The notes beneath the pieces were generated by a model, which saw nothing but the letters and a program-made list of their open reading frames with translations, was not told where the DNA came from and searched no databases. Shown piece after piece: positions 1-9,368 of a stretch of DNA of 64,000 nucleotides. The DNA lies in contig NZ_FOEE01000012.1 of NCBI RefSeq assembly GCF_900110555.1, positions 1 through 64,000 of the forward strand, in the 5' to 3' direction. The DNA is from Trujillonella endophytica (GTDB lineage: Bacteria > Actinomycetota > Actinomycetes > Mycobacteriales > Geodermatophilaceae). Made by a program: the position numbers and the translations under genes. Within the stretch, counting starts at the first letter, position 1; every line of letters begins with the position of its first letter.

Positions 1-188
<188 letters not shown>

Positions 189-340
189 ACAACCCACTTC
201 CAACCACGAACACCGTGGCTGTCGAAGAACCACGCGTCCACTGTGCAGCTCTGAACGAACGACCACCCCCGTCGTTCCGTGCCGCCCCCCGCGATCGGGG
301 CCGGCCGCGGAACCGCGGAAGGGGTCGACAAGTTCACAGA

Positions 341-459
341 GTTACGGCGGTCATGGCGAGAGGGAAACGCCCGGTCCCATTCCGAACCCGGAAGCTAAGC
401 CTCTCAGCGCCGATGGTACTGCCCTGGAGACGGGGTGGGAGAGTAGGACACCGCCGGAC
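341..459 (+). rRNA. rrf: 5S ribosomal RNA
   Basis: This ~119-base stretch carries the 5S signatures GGGAAACGCCCGGTCCCATT, CCGAACCCGGAAGCTAAGCC and GGGAGAGTAGGAC, and its ends (GTTACGGCGG / CCGCCGGAC) pair to form helix I. It lies directly downstream of 23S and just before a strong hairpin, so it is the last gene of the rRNA operon. The ends may be off by 1-2 bases. Confidence 0.97.
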
Positions 460-470
460 AACCATTCCCA

Positions 471-504
471 GATAGGGCCCCAGCCAACCGGCTGGGGCCC
501 TATC
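471..504 (+). terminator. rRNA operon terminator hairpin
   Basis: A perfect 15-bp inverted repeat (arms 471-485 and 490-504, loop AACC) lies 11 bases after 5S rRNA. The stem contains the run AGGGCCCCAGCC. There is no U-tract, as is common for actinobacterial terminators. It would stop rRNA transcription before the repeat array and the convergent DUF2461 gene. Confidence 0.9.
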
Positions 505-542
505 TGCATTCCCCCACCCCACCCCGCACCACCGCACCCCCC

Positions 543-749
543 GCGCAGAAGCGCAACATTGCACCGCGCAGAAGCGCAACATTGCACCGCGCAGAAGCGC
601 GGAGTTGCACGGTGCGGAAGCGCGGAGTTGCACGGTGCGGAAGCGCGGAGTTGCACGGTGCGGAAGCGCGGAGTTGCACGGTGCGGAAGCGCAGAGTTGC
701 ACCGTGCAGAAGCGCAGAGTTGCACCGCGCAGAAGGGCGTAATTGCCCT
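543..749. repeat. 23-bp tandem repeat array (8 copies plus a degenerate ninth)
   Basis: Eight head-to-tail 23-base units start at 543, 566, 589, 612, 635, 658, 681 and 704, with a ninth diverged unit at 727-749. The core is GCAGAAGCGCGGAGTTGCAC; the first two units read CAACATT and the last ones CAGAGTT in the variable middle. Each unit begins and ends with complementary GTGC/GCAC, so unit junctions are short palindromes. The array fills the space between the rRNA terminator and the 3' end of the convergent DUF2461 gene. The same core recurs as an inverted pair at 46322-46366. There are no spacers, so it is not a CRISPR. Confidence 0.93.
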
Positions 750-754
750 TGTGG

Positions 755-1420
755 TCAGCGGCGGCGGTTCTCCTTGGTGGTCGCGCCGACGTTGTCGGCG
801 AGCCAGGAGTTGAGCGCCACGAGGTCGCGCCAGGCGGTCCGCACCCGGTTGAGCGCCTCGCGCTCGTGCAACCAGGGGGCCGGCTCGAACTGGCGGGCGA
901 CCGAGAGCGACCGGTGCCGCAGCAGTGCGGCGCGGTCGCCGTCGTCCACGGCGAAGCCCGTCGGGGTCCGCGTCAGGCGGTCGCCGCCCACCTCCCAACC
1001 GGCGGCGGTCAGCCGCGCGACCTCGCCGGCGAGCCGCCGGCCCTGCACGTCGTCGACGACCGCCCGCCGGTAGCGCGCCACCTGGTCGGACTCCAGGCGC
1101 CAGCAACCCCCGGCGACCCGGAGGCCGTCGGCCGAGACCTGCACGTACCAGGCCCCCGCACCGCGCCCCGGGGGCTCGACGACGGCGCCCTGGTGCGTCT
1201 TGTACGGCGTCTTGTCGTTGCTGAAGCGCACGTCCCGGTAGGGGCGGAAGAGCTTGGCCGGCCCGAACTCGGAGGCGAGCTCGTCGGCCAGTGCCTGCAG
1301 CGGCCCCCGGACGCAGGACTCGTACACCGCGCGGTGCTGCGTCCAGTAGGTCTTGCTGTTGTCGGCCTCGAGGCCCTCGTAGAAGACCAGTCCCTCGTCG
1401 GGGAAGCCGTCGAAGGTCAC
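755..1420 (-). CDS. DUF2461 family protein
   Basis: A 221-residue protein of the DUF2461 (TIGR02453) family, recognised from the N-terminal GFPDEGLVFYEGLEADNSKTYW block, the internal PYRDVRFSNDKTPYKTH motif and the WYVQVSADG strand. The biochemical function of this family is unknown. I chose GTG 1420 because its first four bases overlap the stop of the upstream acetyltransferase gene (GTGA arrangement), which implies translational coupling, and because it gives the usual family N-terminus; an in-frame start 33 bases further upstream would add an unconserved arginine-rich tail. The two genes form a small operon that ends at the 23-bp repeat array. Confidence 0.9.
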   Translation of the reverse strand: MTFDGFPDEGLVFYEGLEADNSKTYWTQHRAVYESCVRGPLQALADELASEFGPAKLFRPYRDVRFSNDKTPYKTHQGAVVEPPGRGAGAWYVQVSADGLRVAGGCWRLESDQVARYRRAVVDDVQGRRLAGEVARLTAAGWEVGGDRLTRTPTGFAVDDGDRAALLRHRSLSVARQFEPAPWLHEREALNRVRTAWRDLVALNSWLADNVGATTKENRRR

Positions 1421-2004
1421 CGCACGCCCTCCCCGTCGAGCTCCGCGTGCCACCGCACCTCGCGCAGCGGCTCGTCACCGGTGTCCAGGGTGCGGGCCCA
1501 GCCGGCGCGAGCCCACCCGGCGGACTCCAGGAAGCGCGCCGTCACCTCGTCCGCTTCCGCCACCCACATGCTCAACCGTGCGGCGCCGGTGGCGCCGGCC
1601 AGGTCGGCGACCGCGGCCAGGAGTCGGCTGCCGTGCCCGCGGCGGCCCCAGCGCGGCTCGACCAGCAGGATCGCGAGCTCCGTGGTGGGCCCGTCCGCCG
1701 ACGCCGGCTCACCGGGGTCCACCTCGGGCGGGCCGTAGGCGGCGAAACCGACCACGGTCGCCCCGTCGAGGGCGACGACGACGCCGTGTGCCGGTGTGGG
1801 CGGGCGGACCACCGTCGCCCGCCAGACCTCCGCTGCGGCGGCTTCGTCCCACTCGTCGAGCACGTCCGCTGGAAGCACGGAGCGGAACGCCGTCCGCCAG
1901 GTGACCGCCTGCACGCGCGCCATGTCCGGAGCGTCGTCGGGGCGGGCCGGGCGGACCGAGACGGCGGCGTCGCCGGTCAGCCGGGGGAAGCGGGGCGGTT
2001 CCAC
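1417..2004 (-). CDS. GNAT family N-acetyltransferase
   Basis: A 195-residue GNAT-fold acetyltransferase. The acetyl-CoA pyrophosphate-binding loop is visible as RWGRRGHGSRLL (about residues 118-129), preceded by a beta-strand AILLVEPRW typical of motif A, and followed by an ESAGW motif-B segment. The substrate cannot be told from sequence. It is the first gene of a two-gene operon with the DUF2461 protein, overlapping it by 4 bases. The start is GTG 2004; a TACGCT hexamer ends 6 bases upstream (2016-2011 on the minus strand), which suggests a leaderless mRNA. Confidence 0.9.
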   Translation of the reverse strand: MEPPRFPRLTGDAAVSVRPARPDDAPDMARVQAVTWRTAFRSVLPADVLDEWDEAAAAEVWRATVVRPPTPAHGVVVALDGATVVGFAAYGPPEVDPGEPASADGPTTELAILLVEPRWGRRGHGSRLLAAVADLAGATGAARLSMWVAEADEVTARFLESAGWARAGWARTLDTGDEPLREVRWHAELDGEGVR

Positions 2005-2035
2005 CCCGGCAGCGTAGGCGCAGGTGGCGGCGCGA

Positions 2036-2058
2036 CTGTCGGACCCGGCAGGCAGGAT
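2036..2058 (+). promoter_or_regulatory. RecA-NDp/PafBC-like promoter element of the YcaQ gene (candidate)
   Basis: CTGTCGGAC (2036-2044), an 8-base spacer and CAGGAT (2053-2058) match the layout TTGTCRGTG-N8-(-10) described for LexA-independent DNA-damage promoters in mycobacteria, at 6 of 9 positions. It ends 8 bases before the GTG start. Supported by eye only. Confidence 0.4.
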
Positions 2059-2066
2059 CGGCAGCC

Positions 2067-3287
2067 GTGAGCGCTTCCGCCGTCGACCGGCTGCCCGCCC
2101 CCCTGGCGCGGCGGATCGCGCTGGCGGCCCAGGGCGTGGCCGACCCCCGGCCGACCGGGCCGACCGACAGTCGCCGGCTCCGGCGGGTGGCCGATCGGGT
2201 GGGCGTCGTCCAGATCGACTCGGTGAACGTCCTCTCCCGGTCGCATTACCTGCCGTTCTTCAGCCGGCTCGGGGCCTATCCGAGGGCGGCACTCGACGAC
2301 TTCGCCGGGCGCCGGCACGAGCTGTTCGAGTACTGGGCGCACGAGGCGTCCTACCTACCGGTCCGGCTCCACCCGCACCTGCGGTGGCGCATGGCGGCCG
2401 CGGAGGAGCACGCCTGGGGGAACATGATCGCGGTCCAGCGCGACCGGCCCGGGTACGTGACCGAGGTGCTCGACCGGGTGCGCGAGCGGGGGCCGACGAA
2501 GGCGAGCGAGCTGCTGGAGACCCGGCGCGAGCAGCCCGGCACGATGTGGAACTGGCATCCGGCGAAGGTCGCGCTCGAGTGGTTGTTCTTCACCGGGGCG
2601 CTCACCGCCCGCAGCCGCACGGCCGGCTTCGAGCGGGTGTACGACCTGACCGAGCGGGTGCTGCCGCCTGCTGTCGTTGCCGCCCCGACCCCGGAGCCGG
2701 CCGCCGCGTTCCGGGAGCTGGTGCGGACGGCCGCGCGCGCCCTGGGCGTGGCGACCGAGCGGGACCTGCGCGACTACTTCCGGCTGCGGCCCGAGGCGGC
2801 GCGGACGGCGATCGCGGAGCTCACCGAGGCCGGCGAGCTGCTGCCCGTGCGCGTCGACGGCTGGGCCGCGCCAGCGTGGCTGGACCCGGCCGCGCGCCGT
2901 CCCCGCCGGGCCACGGCACGCGCGCTGCTGAGCCCCTTCGACTCGCTGGTGTGGGAGCGGCCGCGGGTGGAGCGGCTCTTCGGCTTCCGCTACCGCCTGG
3001 AGATCTACACGCCGGCGGCGCAGCGCGTGCACGGCTACTACGTGCTGCCCTTCCTCCTCGGCGACCGGCTCGTCGCCCGTGCGGACCTCAAGGCCGACCG
3101 CCGGTCCGGGGCCCTGCTCGTGCAGGCCGTCCACGGCGAGGACGGCATCGACCGCGCCGAGGTGGCGGTCGAGCTGGCGGCCGAGCTCGGGCTGATGGCC
3201 GACTGGCTCGAGCTCGACCGGGTCGTCGTCGTCGGAGCGGGGGACCTGGCCGCGGACCTGATCGCCGCCTCGGTCGTCGCGCCCTGA
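2067..3287 (+). CDS. YcaQ/AlkX-like winged-helix DNA glycosylase
   Basis: A 406-residue HTH_42/YcaQ-family protein. Family members YcaQ (AlkX) and AlkZ are DNA glycosylases that unhook interstrand crosslinks or excise alkylated bases. The family catalytic region appears as [23 protein letters not shown], with Gln49-Ile50-Asp51 fitting the Q-x-D motif of the AlkX/YcaQ branch rather than the QxQ of AlkZ. Downstream blocks [14 protein letters not shown] and [26 protein letters not shown] are also typical. Translation starts at GTG 2067. The gene reads toward thyA-folA (44-base gap). Its upstream sequence carries a DNA-damage-type promoter motif, consistent with a repair role. The exact substrate is inferred from the family. 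Confidence 0.85.
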   Translation: MSASAVDRLPAPLARRIALAAQGVADPRPTGPTDSRRLRRVADRVGVVQIDSVNVLSRSHYLPFFSRLGAYPRAALDDFAGRRHELFEYWAHEASYLPVRLHPHLRWRMAAAEEHAWGNMIAVQRDRPGYVTEVLDRVRERGPTKASELLETRREQPGTMWNWHPAKVALEWLFFTGALTARSRTAGFERVYDLTERVLPPAVVAAPTPEPAAAFRELVRTAARALGVATERDLRDYFRLRPEAARTAIAELTEAGELLPVRVDGWAAPAWLDPAARRPRRATARALLSPFDSLVWERPRVERLFGFRYRLEIYTPAAQRVHGYYVLPFLLGDRLVARADLKADRRSGALLVQAVHGEDGIDRAEVAVELAAELGLMADWLELDRVVVVGAGDLAADLIAASVVAP

Positions 3288-3318
3288 GCGGCGCGGGCGT
3301 TCCGTCGCACCCGGCCTC

Positions 3319-3324
3319 TACTCT
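3319..3324 (+). promoter_or_regulatory. -10 element of thyA (leaderless promoter)
   Basis: TACTCT ends 7 bases before GTG 3332. A transcript starting at the normal distance would begin at or next to the start codon, which favours 3332 as the thyA start. Confidence 0.5.
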
Positions 3325-3331
3325 CGGGGAC

Positions 3332-4150
3332 GTGGTGGGGACTCCCGGGGCGCCGGTCGACACGCAGTACGAGGACCTCCTGCGACGGGTCCTGGAGGAG
3401 GGCACGCCGAAGGCGGACCGCACCGGCATAGGTACCGTCAGCCTCTTCGGGGAGCGGCTGCGCTACGACCTCTCGGCCGGGTTCCCCCTGCTGACGACGA
3501 AGAAGGTGCACCTGCGCTCGATCGTCGTCGAGCTGCTGTGGTTCCTCCGCGGCGAGAGCAACGTCGCCTACCTGCACGAACACGGCGTCTCGATCTGGGA
3601 CGAGTGGGCCTCGCCCACCGGCGAGCTGGGCCCGGTCTACGGCGTGCAGTGGCGCTCCTGGCCCACGCCGTCCGGCGAGCACGTCGACCAGATCTCCGCC
3701 GTCCTGGAGACCCTGCGCCGCGACCCCGACTCCCGCCGCATGCTGGTCTCCGCGTGGAACGTCGCCGCCATCCCCGAGATGGCGCTGGCCCCGTGCCACA
3801 CGCTGTTCCAGTTCCACGTCGCGGGCGGGCGGCTGTCCTGCCAGCTCTACCAGCGCAGCGCCGACATGTTCCTCGGCGTGCCGTTCAACATCGCCAGCTA
3901 CGCGCTGCTCACGCACATGGTCGCCGCGCAGGTCGGCCTCGAGCCCGGCGACTTCATCTGGGTGGGCGGCGACTGCCACGTCTACGACAACCACCACGAG
4001 CAGGTGCGCGAGCAGCTCTCCCGCCCGGCCCGGCCGTTCCCGACGCTGGAGCTGGCGCCGGCGCCGTCGCTGTTCGACTACACCGTCGAGCACGTCGGCA
4101 TGCGCGGTTACGACCCGCACCCCGCCATCCGCGCCGCCGTCGCCGTCTGA
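3332..4150 (+). CDS. thyA: Thymidylate synthase
   Basis: ThyA methylates dUMP to dTMP using methylene-tetrahydrofolate, producing dihydrofolate in the cytoplasm. The 272-residue protein has the family hallmarks: [19 protein letters not shown] near the N-terminus (dUMP phosphate-binding Arg), the [21 protein letters not shown] block, the catalytic cysteine in [10 protein letters not shown] (Cys155), the [19 protein letters not shown] motif and HVYDNHHEQ. Length is normal. Start GTG 3332 is chosen because a TACTCT -10 lies 7 bases upstream; GTG 3335 is equally possible. It is followed 11 bases later by folA, which regenerates tetrahydrofolate from the dihydrofolate made here. Confidence 0.97.
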   Translation: MVGTPGAPVDTQYEDLLRRVLEEGTPKADRTGIGTVSLFGERLRYDLSAGFPLLTTKKVHLRSIVVELLWFLRGESNVAYLHEHGVSIWDEWASPTGELGPVYGVQWRSWPTPSGEHVDQISAVLETLRRDPDSRRMLVSAWNVAAIPEMALAPCHTLFQFHVAGGRLSCQLYQRSADMFLGVPFNIASYALLTHMVAAQVGLEPGDFIWVGGDCHVYDNHHEQVREQLSRPARPFPTLELAPAPSLFDYTVEHVGMRGYDPHPAIRAAVAV

Positions 4151-4161
4151 CCGCAGCGCAG

Positions 4162-4686
4162 ATGGACGCGGCGCGGGCGGGCGTCTCGCTGATCTGGGCC
4201 CAGGCCCACGACCGGGTCATCGGCGCCGGCGGCACGCTGCCGTGGCACCTCCCCGAGGACCTACGGCTGTTCCGCGAGCTCACCAGCGGGTGCACGGTGG
4301 TGATGGGCCGGCGCACCTGGGAGTCGCTGCCCGAGCGCGTCCGCCCGCTGCCCGGTCGCACCAACGTCGTCCTCACGTCCGATCCGCGGTGGCGGGCCGA
4401 CGGCGCGGATCGGGCGTCCTCGGTGGACGAGGTGCTGGACCGGCATCCCGACTGCTGGGTGATCGGCGGCGGCGCGGTGTACGCCGCGTTCCTGCCGCAC
4501 GCCGTTCGCGCCGTGGTGACCGAGGTCGACCTGGCGGTGGCCGGCGACACCCTGGCCCCGGCGTTGGACGCGCAGTGGCGGCGGGTGTCGCGCACCCCGG
4601 CCGAGGGCTGGACGACGTCGCCGTCCACGGGCCTGCGGTACGCCATCGCGGACCACCGGCGCGCAGCCGCCCCGCACGGCGGATGA
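4162..4686 (+). CDS. folA: Dihydrofolate reductase
   Basis: DHFR reduces dihydrofolate to tetrahydrofolate with NADPH. The 174-residue protein shows the whole family pattern: SLIWAQAHDRVIGAGGTLPWHLPEDLRLFR (substrate and Met20-loop region), VVMGRRTWESLP, GRTNVVLTSDP and the NADPH-binding VIGGGAVYAAFLPHA. The ATG start lies 11 bases after the thyA stop, so the two are co-transcribed, a common actinobacterial pair. The C-terminus (DHRRAAAPHGG) is slightly extended. thyX is not present in the window. Confidence 0.96.
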   Translation: MDAARAGVSLIWAQAHDRVIGAGGTLPWHLPEDLRLFRELTSGCTVVMGRRTWESLPERVRPLPGRTNVVLTSDPRWRADGADRASSVDEVLDRHPDCWVIGGGAVYAAFLPHAVRAVVTEVDLAVAGDTLAPALDAQWRRVSRTPAEGWTTSPSTGLRYAIADHRRAAAPHGG

Positions 4687-4702
4687 CCATGACCCCGCTG
4701 GG

Positions 4703-4708
4703 TAGATT
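4703..4708 (+). promoter_or_regulatory. -10 element of dapA (leaderless promoter)
   Basis: TAGATT ends 6 bases before the dapA ATG, so the transcript is predicted to start at or within a base or two of the codon. Confidence 0.55.
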
Positions 4709-4714
4709 CTCCCC

Positions 4715-5611
4715 ATGACCAGCGACCCCGCCCGGCCCTTCGGGCGCGTGCTCTCGGCGATGGTCACCCCGCTCGCCGAGGACGGCTCCATCGACCTCTC
4801 CGGCGCCCAGGAGCTGGCCGCCCACCTGGTCGACCGCGGCGCCCACGACGGTCTCGTCGTCGCCGGGACGACGGGGGAGTCCGCGACGCTCAGCGACGCC
4901 GAGCAGCGCGCCGTGCTCGAGGCGGTGCTCGACGCCGTCGGCGACCGCGCCGTCGTCCTCGCCGGGGTCGGCACCAACGACACCGCGCACTCCATCGAGA
5001 AGGCCCGGGACGCCGCACGCCTGGGCGCGCACGGCCTGATGGTGGTGACGCCGTACTACAACAAGCCCCCGCAGGAGGGCCTGCTGCGGCACTTCACCGC
5101 GGTGGCCGACTCGACCGACCTGCCGGTGATGCTCTACGACATCCCGCCGCGCACCGTCGTGCCGATCGAGGTCGAGACGCTGGTGCGCGCCGCCGAGCAC
5201 CCGCGGATCGTCGCGGTCAAGGACGCCAAGGGCGACCTCGGCGCCGTGGCGTGGACCCTGGCCCGCACCGACCTCGTCTACTACAGCGGCGAGGACATGC
5301 TGAACCTGCCGCTGCTGGCGCTGGGGGCCGTCGGCGTGGTCAGCGTGGTCGGGCACCTGGTGGGTCCCCGGCTGGCCGAGCTCGTGGCCGCCGTCGAGTC
5401 CGGCGACCTGGTCAAGGCCCGCGCGGTCAACGAGAGCCTCCTGCCCGTCTACACCGGCATCTTCCGCACCCAGGGCGTCATCCTGGTGAAGGCGGCGTTG
5501 AACGCGCTCGGCCTGCCCGCCGGGCCCGTGCGACCGCCCCTGGTCGACGCCACCCCCGAGCAGCTCCAGCAGCTGCGCACCGAACTCGCCGCCGGAGGCG
5601 TCACCCTGTGA
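4715..5611 (+). CDS. dapA: 4-hydroxy-tetrahydrodipicolinate synthase
   Basis: DapA condenses pyruvate with aspartate semialdehyde, the first committed step to diaminopimelate and lysine. The 298-residue TIM-barrel protein has the GTTGES pyruvate-binding loop (residues 51-56), the catalytic tyrosine in MLYDIPPRT (Tyr141) and the Schiff-base lysine in IVAVKDAKGD (Lys169). Length is normal. Its stop overlaps the GTG start of the RNase J gene by 4 bases, the dapA-rnj operon seen widely in actinobacteria. dapF, a later step of the same pathway, is at 49.7 kb. Confidence 0.97.
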   Translation: MTSDPARPFGRVLSAMVTPLAEDGSIDLSGAQELAAHLVDRGAHDGLVVAGTTGESATLSDAEQRAVLEAVLDAVGDRAVVLAGVGTNDTAHSIEKARDAARLGAHGLMVVTPYYNKPPQEGLLRHFTAVADSTDLPVMLYDIPPRTVVPIEVETLVRAAEHPRIVAVKDAKGDLGAVAWTLARTDLVYYSGEDMLNLPLLALGAVGVVSVVGHLVGPRLAELVAAVESGDLVKARAVNESLLPVYTGIFRTQGVILVKAALNALGLPAGPVRPPLVDATPEQLQQLRTELAAGGVTL

Positions 5612-7305
5612 GTGCACCCACCCAGCCGCACCTGGACCTCAAGACGCCGCCCCCGCTGCCGGACGGCGGCCTGCGGGTCATCGCCCTCGGCGGGCTCGGC
5701 GAGATCGGCCGGAACATGGCCGTCCTCGAGTTCGACGGGCGGCTGCTGGTCATCGACTGCGGCGTGCTGTTCCCCGAGGCCGAGCAGCCGGGCATCGACC
5801 TGATCCTCCCGGACTTCGGCGTCATCGAGCACCGGCTCGACGACATCGACGCCGTGATCCTGACCCACGGGCACGAGGACCACATCGGCGCGCTGCCCTA
5901 CCTGCTCCGGCTCCGGGCGGACATCCCGCTGGTCGGGTCCCGGTTCACCCTCGCCCTGGTCAAGGCGAAGATGCGCGAGCACCGCATCGATCCGGTGCTG
6001 GTCGAGGTGGCCGCCGGCGACGACCACCTCGCCGGGCCGTTCCACTGCGAGTTCATCTCGGTCAACCACTCGATCCCCGACGCCCTGGCCGTCGCGGTGC
6101 ACACCCCCGCGGGGCTGCTGGTGCACACCGGTGACTTCAAGATGGACCAGCTCCCGCTCGACGGCGTGCTGACCGACCTCGGCGCGTTCGCCCGGCTCGG
6201 CATCGAGGGCATCGACCTGCTGCTGTCGGACTCCACCAACGCCGAGGTCCCGGGGTTCGTCACCAGCGAGCGGGCGATCGGCCCCGTCCTGGAGGACGTC
6301 TTCCGCCGCGCCACCCAGCGGCTGATCGTCTCGAGCTTCGCCAGCCACGTGCACCGCATCCAGCAGGTCCTCGACGCCGCGCACACCCACGGCCGCAAGG
6401 TCGCCCTCGTCGGCCGCTCGATGGTCCGCAACATGGGCGTGGCCCGCGATCTCGGCCTGCTGCGCATGGCGCCGGGGCTGATGGTGTCCCTCGACGAGGC
6501 GACGTCGATGCCGCCCGAGCAGGTCGTGCTGATCAGCACCGGCTCGCAGGGGGAGCCGCTGTCGGCGCTGGGGCGGATGGCACGCGGCGAGCACCACCAG
6601 GTGACCATCGAGGCCGGCGACACGATCGTCCTGGCGTCGTCGCTGGTGCCCGGCAACGAGACCGCCGTCTACAAGGTGATCAACGGGCTCGCCCGGCTGG
6701 GCGCGACCGTGATCCACAAGGAGACGGCGATGGTGCACGTCTCCGGGCACGCGCCGGCGGGGGAGCTGCGCACGCTACTCAACGTCGCCAAGCCGCGCTA
6801 CCTGATGCCGGTGCACGGGGAGTGGCGCCACCTGCGCGCCCACGCCGCGCTCGCCGAGCAGACCGGGATGAGCGCCGACCGCGTCATCCTCGCTGAGGAC
6901 GGCGTCGTCGTGGACCTCGTCGACGGCAAGGCGCAGATCGTCGGCTCCGTGCCGATCGGCAACGTCTACGTCGACGGGCTCAATGTCGGCGACGTCGGCG
7001 AGGAGTCGCTGCAGGAGCGGCGCATCCTCGGCGACGAGGGCTTCGTGGCGCTCACCGTCGTCGTCGAGCCCTCGACCCGCACGATCGTCCGGCCGGTGCA
7101 CCTGTCCACCCGGGGCTTCTCGGGGAACCCGTCGGCCTTCGACGAGGCGCTGCGCCTGGTCGAGGACAACCTCAAGCGCACGCTGGCAGACGGCGAGGTC
7201 GACGCCCATCGGCTCGCGCAGGTGATCCGCCGGACGGTCGGCAAGTGGGTGAGCGACACCTACCGCCGCCGTCCCATGATCATCCCCACGGTCCTCGAGG
7301 TGTAG
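5608..7305 (+). CDS. rnj: Ribonuclease J
   Basis: RNase J is a metallo-beta-lactamase/beta-CASP ribonuclease with endo- and 5'-to-3' exonuclease activity in mRNA decay and rRNA maturation. The 565-residue protein carries the zinc-binding HGHEDH motif (residues 87-92), the LGGLGEIGRNM N-terminal signature, VHTGDFKMD, SDSTNAE and the beta-CASP segments FASHVHRIQQ, STGSQGEP and HVSGHA, followed by a C-terminal dimerisation region. Start GTG 5608 overlaps the dapA stop (GTGA), which implies translational coupling. The gene ends 1 base before a strong bidirectional hairpin. Confidence 0.97.
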   Translation: MSAPTQPHLDLKTPPPLPDGGLRVIALGGLGEIGRNMAVLEFDGRLLVIDCGVLFPEAEQPGIDLILPDFGVIEHRLDDIDAVILTHGHEDHIGALPYLLRLRADIPLVGSRFTLALVKAKMREHRIDPVLVEVAAGDDHLAGPFHCEFISVNHSIPDALAVAVHTPAGLLVHTGDFKMDQLPLDGVLTDLGAFARLGIEGIDLLLSDSTNAEVPGFVTSERAIGPVLEDVFRRATQRLIVSSFASHVHRIQQVLDAAHTHGRKVALVGRSMVRNMGVARDLGLLRMAPGLMVSLDEATSMPPEQVVLISTGSQGEPLSALGRMARGEHHQVTIEAGDTIVLASSLVPGNETAVYKVINGLARLGATVIHKETAMVHVSGHAPAGELRTLLNVAKPRYLMPVHGEWRHLRAHAALAEQTGMSADRVILAEDGVVVDLVDGKAQIVGSVPIGNVYVDGLNVGDVGEESLQERRILGDEGFVALTVVVEPSTRTIVRPVHLSTRGFSGNPSAFDEALRLVEDNLKRTLADGEVDAHRLAQVIRRTVGKWVSDTYRRRPMIIPTVLEV

Positions 7306-7306
7306 C

Positions 7307-7345
7307 GGAGTGCCGGAGTGCAGGAAACCTGCGCTCCGGCACTCC
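7307..7345. terminator. Bidirectional terminator between rnj and the S9 peptidase gene
   Basis: An 18-bp inverted repeat with one G:U pair (arms 7307-7324 and 7328-7345, loop AAA) fills the gap between the two convergent genes and would end transcripts from both sides. Confidence 0.9.
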
Positions 7346-7347
7346 AC

Positions 7348-9294
7348 TCAGCCACGGCGCACCTCGATCGGCGGGATGGCCTCGGCGGTGGGGAGGTCGA
7401 AGCCCCACACCTGGGCGTAGAACGACAGCTCGCCGTCCAGGGCGGCGCGGATGTTCTCCGCCCGGCGGAAGCCGTGCTGCTCGCCGGGGAACAGCAGGTA
7501 GGCGTGTGGCACGCGCCGCGCGCGCAGGGCCGCGACGATCGCCTCGGCCTGCTCCAGCGGCACGATCCGGTCCTCCTCGCCCTGGAAGACCGCCAGCGGG
7601 GTGTCGAGCGTGCCCACGTGCGAGATCGGGGAGCGCTCGGCGTAGACGTCGGCCCGCTCCGGCCACGGCGAGACCAGCCCGTCGAGGTAGCGGGACTCGA
7701 ACTTGTGCGTGTCCCGGGCAAGTGCGCCGAGGTCTGCGACGCCGAAGTGGCTCGCTCCCGCCGAGAACGTGCCCGGGCGCATCGCCAGCGCCGCGAGGGT
7801 GGTGAAGCCACCCGCCGAGCCGCCGCGGATCGCCATCCGCGCGGGGTCGACCCGCCCGGAGTCGGCGAGGAACCGCGCGCACGCGATGACGTCGTCGAGG
7901 TCGACCTCGCCCCACCGGCCCTGGAGTGCGTCGCGGTAGCGCCGGCCGTAGCCGGTCGAGCCGCGGTAGTCGACGTCGGCGACGCAGAACCCGCGCGAGG
8001 TCCAGTACTGGACGTCGAGGTTCAGCACCGGGGTCGCCGACGCGGTCGGGCCGCCGTGCACGACGACGAGCAGCGGGGGCAGGTCGCCTTCGGGGGCGCG
8101 GACGCCGGGGTTGGCCGGCGGGTACACCAGCGCGTGGGCGCTGCCGATGCCCGTGCCGCCGTCCGGCGTGGGGAAGGAGACGTGCTCGGGGCGGGAGAAC
8201 CAGGCCGGGTCCAGACCCAGGTCGCGCGCGGGGCGCAGCACCCGGGCGCCGGAGCCGTCGAGCGGCACGCTCAGCACCACCGGCTCCGCGGACGGGCCGC
8301 CGGCGACGCAGGCCACGGCGTCCCCGGCGGCGCGCAGCGCCCGGAAGGCGGTGTACCCGGGCGTCGGGAGCTCGCGCAGCCCGCCCGAGGGGTCCCGGAG
8401 GGTGAGCCGTTCGCCGTCGTCGGCTCGGACGTCGACGACCACGCGGCCGCCGGGGAAGAGCGCGATCCGGCTGGCCCCCAGCTGCCACTGCGGCCCGGCG
8501 AGGTCGGCACCCACGTCCAGCACGGGCTCCACCGCGCCGTCCGGGCGGCGGCGGTACAGCGCCCAGACGTCGGTGCGGTCGCAGAAGAAGAGCAGGCCGC
8601 CGTCGGGCTCCCACACCGGCTGGACCACCGACTCGCCCGGCCCGCCGGCGACGACCGACTCGGTGCCGTCGGGCGACCGCACCATCAGCTGCGCGGCGTC
8701 CCACGGCATCCGCGGGTGGTCCCACTGCAGCCAGGCCAGCTCGCCGGAGGGCCCGGGCCGCGGGTCGGACACGAAGTCCGGTCCGCTGACCAGGACCTCG
8801 ACCGCACCGTCGGCAGCGACCCGCACCAGCTCGTTCACCACGTCGACCGCGGCACCCGAGGCCGCGTGGCTCTCCCGCACCGCGAGGACGCCGCCGGGCA
8901 CCGGGTGCAGGTCGCCGAACCGGACGCCCGAGGGGATCCCCGGCTCCGGCGTGACCGCGACCGGGGCGGAGTCGCCGGGGGCCAACCGGTAGAGCCGCTG
9001 GTCGGTGAACTCCGTGAACCACAGGTCGCCGTCGGCCACCGTCCAGGCCCCGCCGCCGTACTCGTGCACGCGGGTGCGGGCGTTCCACGGCGGCGGGAGG
9101 ACGTCGGTGACCGAGCCGTCGGCGGAGCGCCGGACCAGCGCCGACCGACCCGCCTCGCCGGGTCGTGACTCCGACCACCAGATGTCGTCCCCGTCCACGA
9201 CCACCTCGCCCAGGCGGGCCGCCGCCCGCACGACCAGCGCCGAGGTGATGGGGGTGGGCCAACTGCCGAAGGGCGCCGTGGCCGGGTTCGTCAT
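7348..9294 (-). CDS. S9 family peptidase (acyl-aminoacyl/prolyl oligopeptidase type)
   Basis: A 648-residue serine peptidase. The N-terminal ~380 residues form a beta-propeller-like region and the C-terminal ~260 residues an alpha/beta-hydrolase. The nucleophile elbow is RGGSAGGF (Ser493), with the expected downstream Asp in [10 protein letters not shown] and His in [13 protein letters not shown]; the [26 protein letters not shown] block is typical of dipeptidyl aminopeptidase/acylaminoacyl-peptidase proteins. No signal peptide is seen, so it is probably cytoplasmic and acts on peptides. Start ATG 9294 is supported by a TACGGT hexamer 6 bases upstream (minus strand), which suggests a leaderless mRNA. 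It converges on rnj. Confidence 0.93.
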   Translation of the reverse strand: MTNPATAPFGSWPTPITSALVVRAAARLGEVVVDGDDIWWSESRPGEAGRSALVRRSADGSVTDVLPPPWNARTRVHEYGGGAWTVADGDLWFTEFTDQRLYRLAPGDSAPVAVTPEPGIPSGVRFGDLHPVPGGVLAVRESHAASGAAVDVVNELVRVAADGAVEVLVSGPDFVSDPRPGPSGELAWLQWDHPRMPWDAAQLMVRSPDGTESVVAGGPGESVVQPVWEPDGGLLFFCDRTDVWALYRRRPDGAVEPVLDVGADLAGPQWQLGASRIALFPGGRVVVDVRADDGERLTLRDPSGGLRELPTPGYTAFRALRAAGDAVACVAGGPSAEPVVLSVPLDGSGARVLRPARDLGLDPAWFSRPEHVSFPTPDGGTGIGSAHALVYPPANPGVRAPEGDLPPLLVVVHGGPTASATPVLNLDVQYWTSRGFCVADVDYRGSTGYGRRYRDALQGRWGEVDLDDVIACARFLADSGRVDPARMAIRGGSAGGFTTLAALAMRPGTFSAGASHFGVADLGALARDTHKFESRYLDGLVSPWPERADVYAERSPISHVGTLDTPLAVFQGEEDRIVPLEQAEAIVAALRARRVPHAYLLFPGEQHGFRRAENIRAALDGELSFYAQVWGFDLPTAEAIPPIEVRRG

Positions 9295-9355
9295 GGGCCG
9301 ACCGTATGCGGGGGACACGTCCGTCCGCCTGCCCGGGCGGGGGCCTCCGCGGGCT

Positions 9356-9361
9356 TACCGT
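9356..9361 (+). promoter_or_regulatory. -10 element of ftsK (leaderless promoter)
   Basis: TACCGT ends 7 bases before the ftsK ATG. It lies in the short gap between ftsK and the divergent S9 peptidase gene, which has its own TACGGT on the opposite strand at 9306-9301. Confidence 0.5.
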
Positions 9362-9368
9362 CTGACGC

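Noticed and set aside
543-749. CRISPR array
   Set aside because: The units are contiguous 23-mers with no unique spacers and no cas genes nearby; it is a plain tandem repeat.
3038-4120. Long open frames antisense to thyA, ftsK, rimO, lhr and nrdJ
   Set aside because: High GC leaves few stop codons in off-frames; these frames are Arg/Gly/Ala-rich, lack domains and lie opposite well-supported genes.
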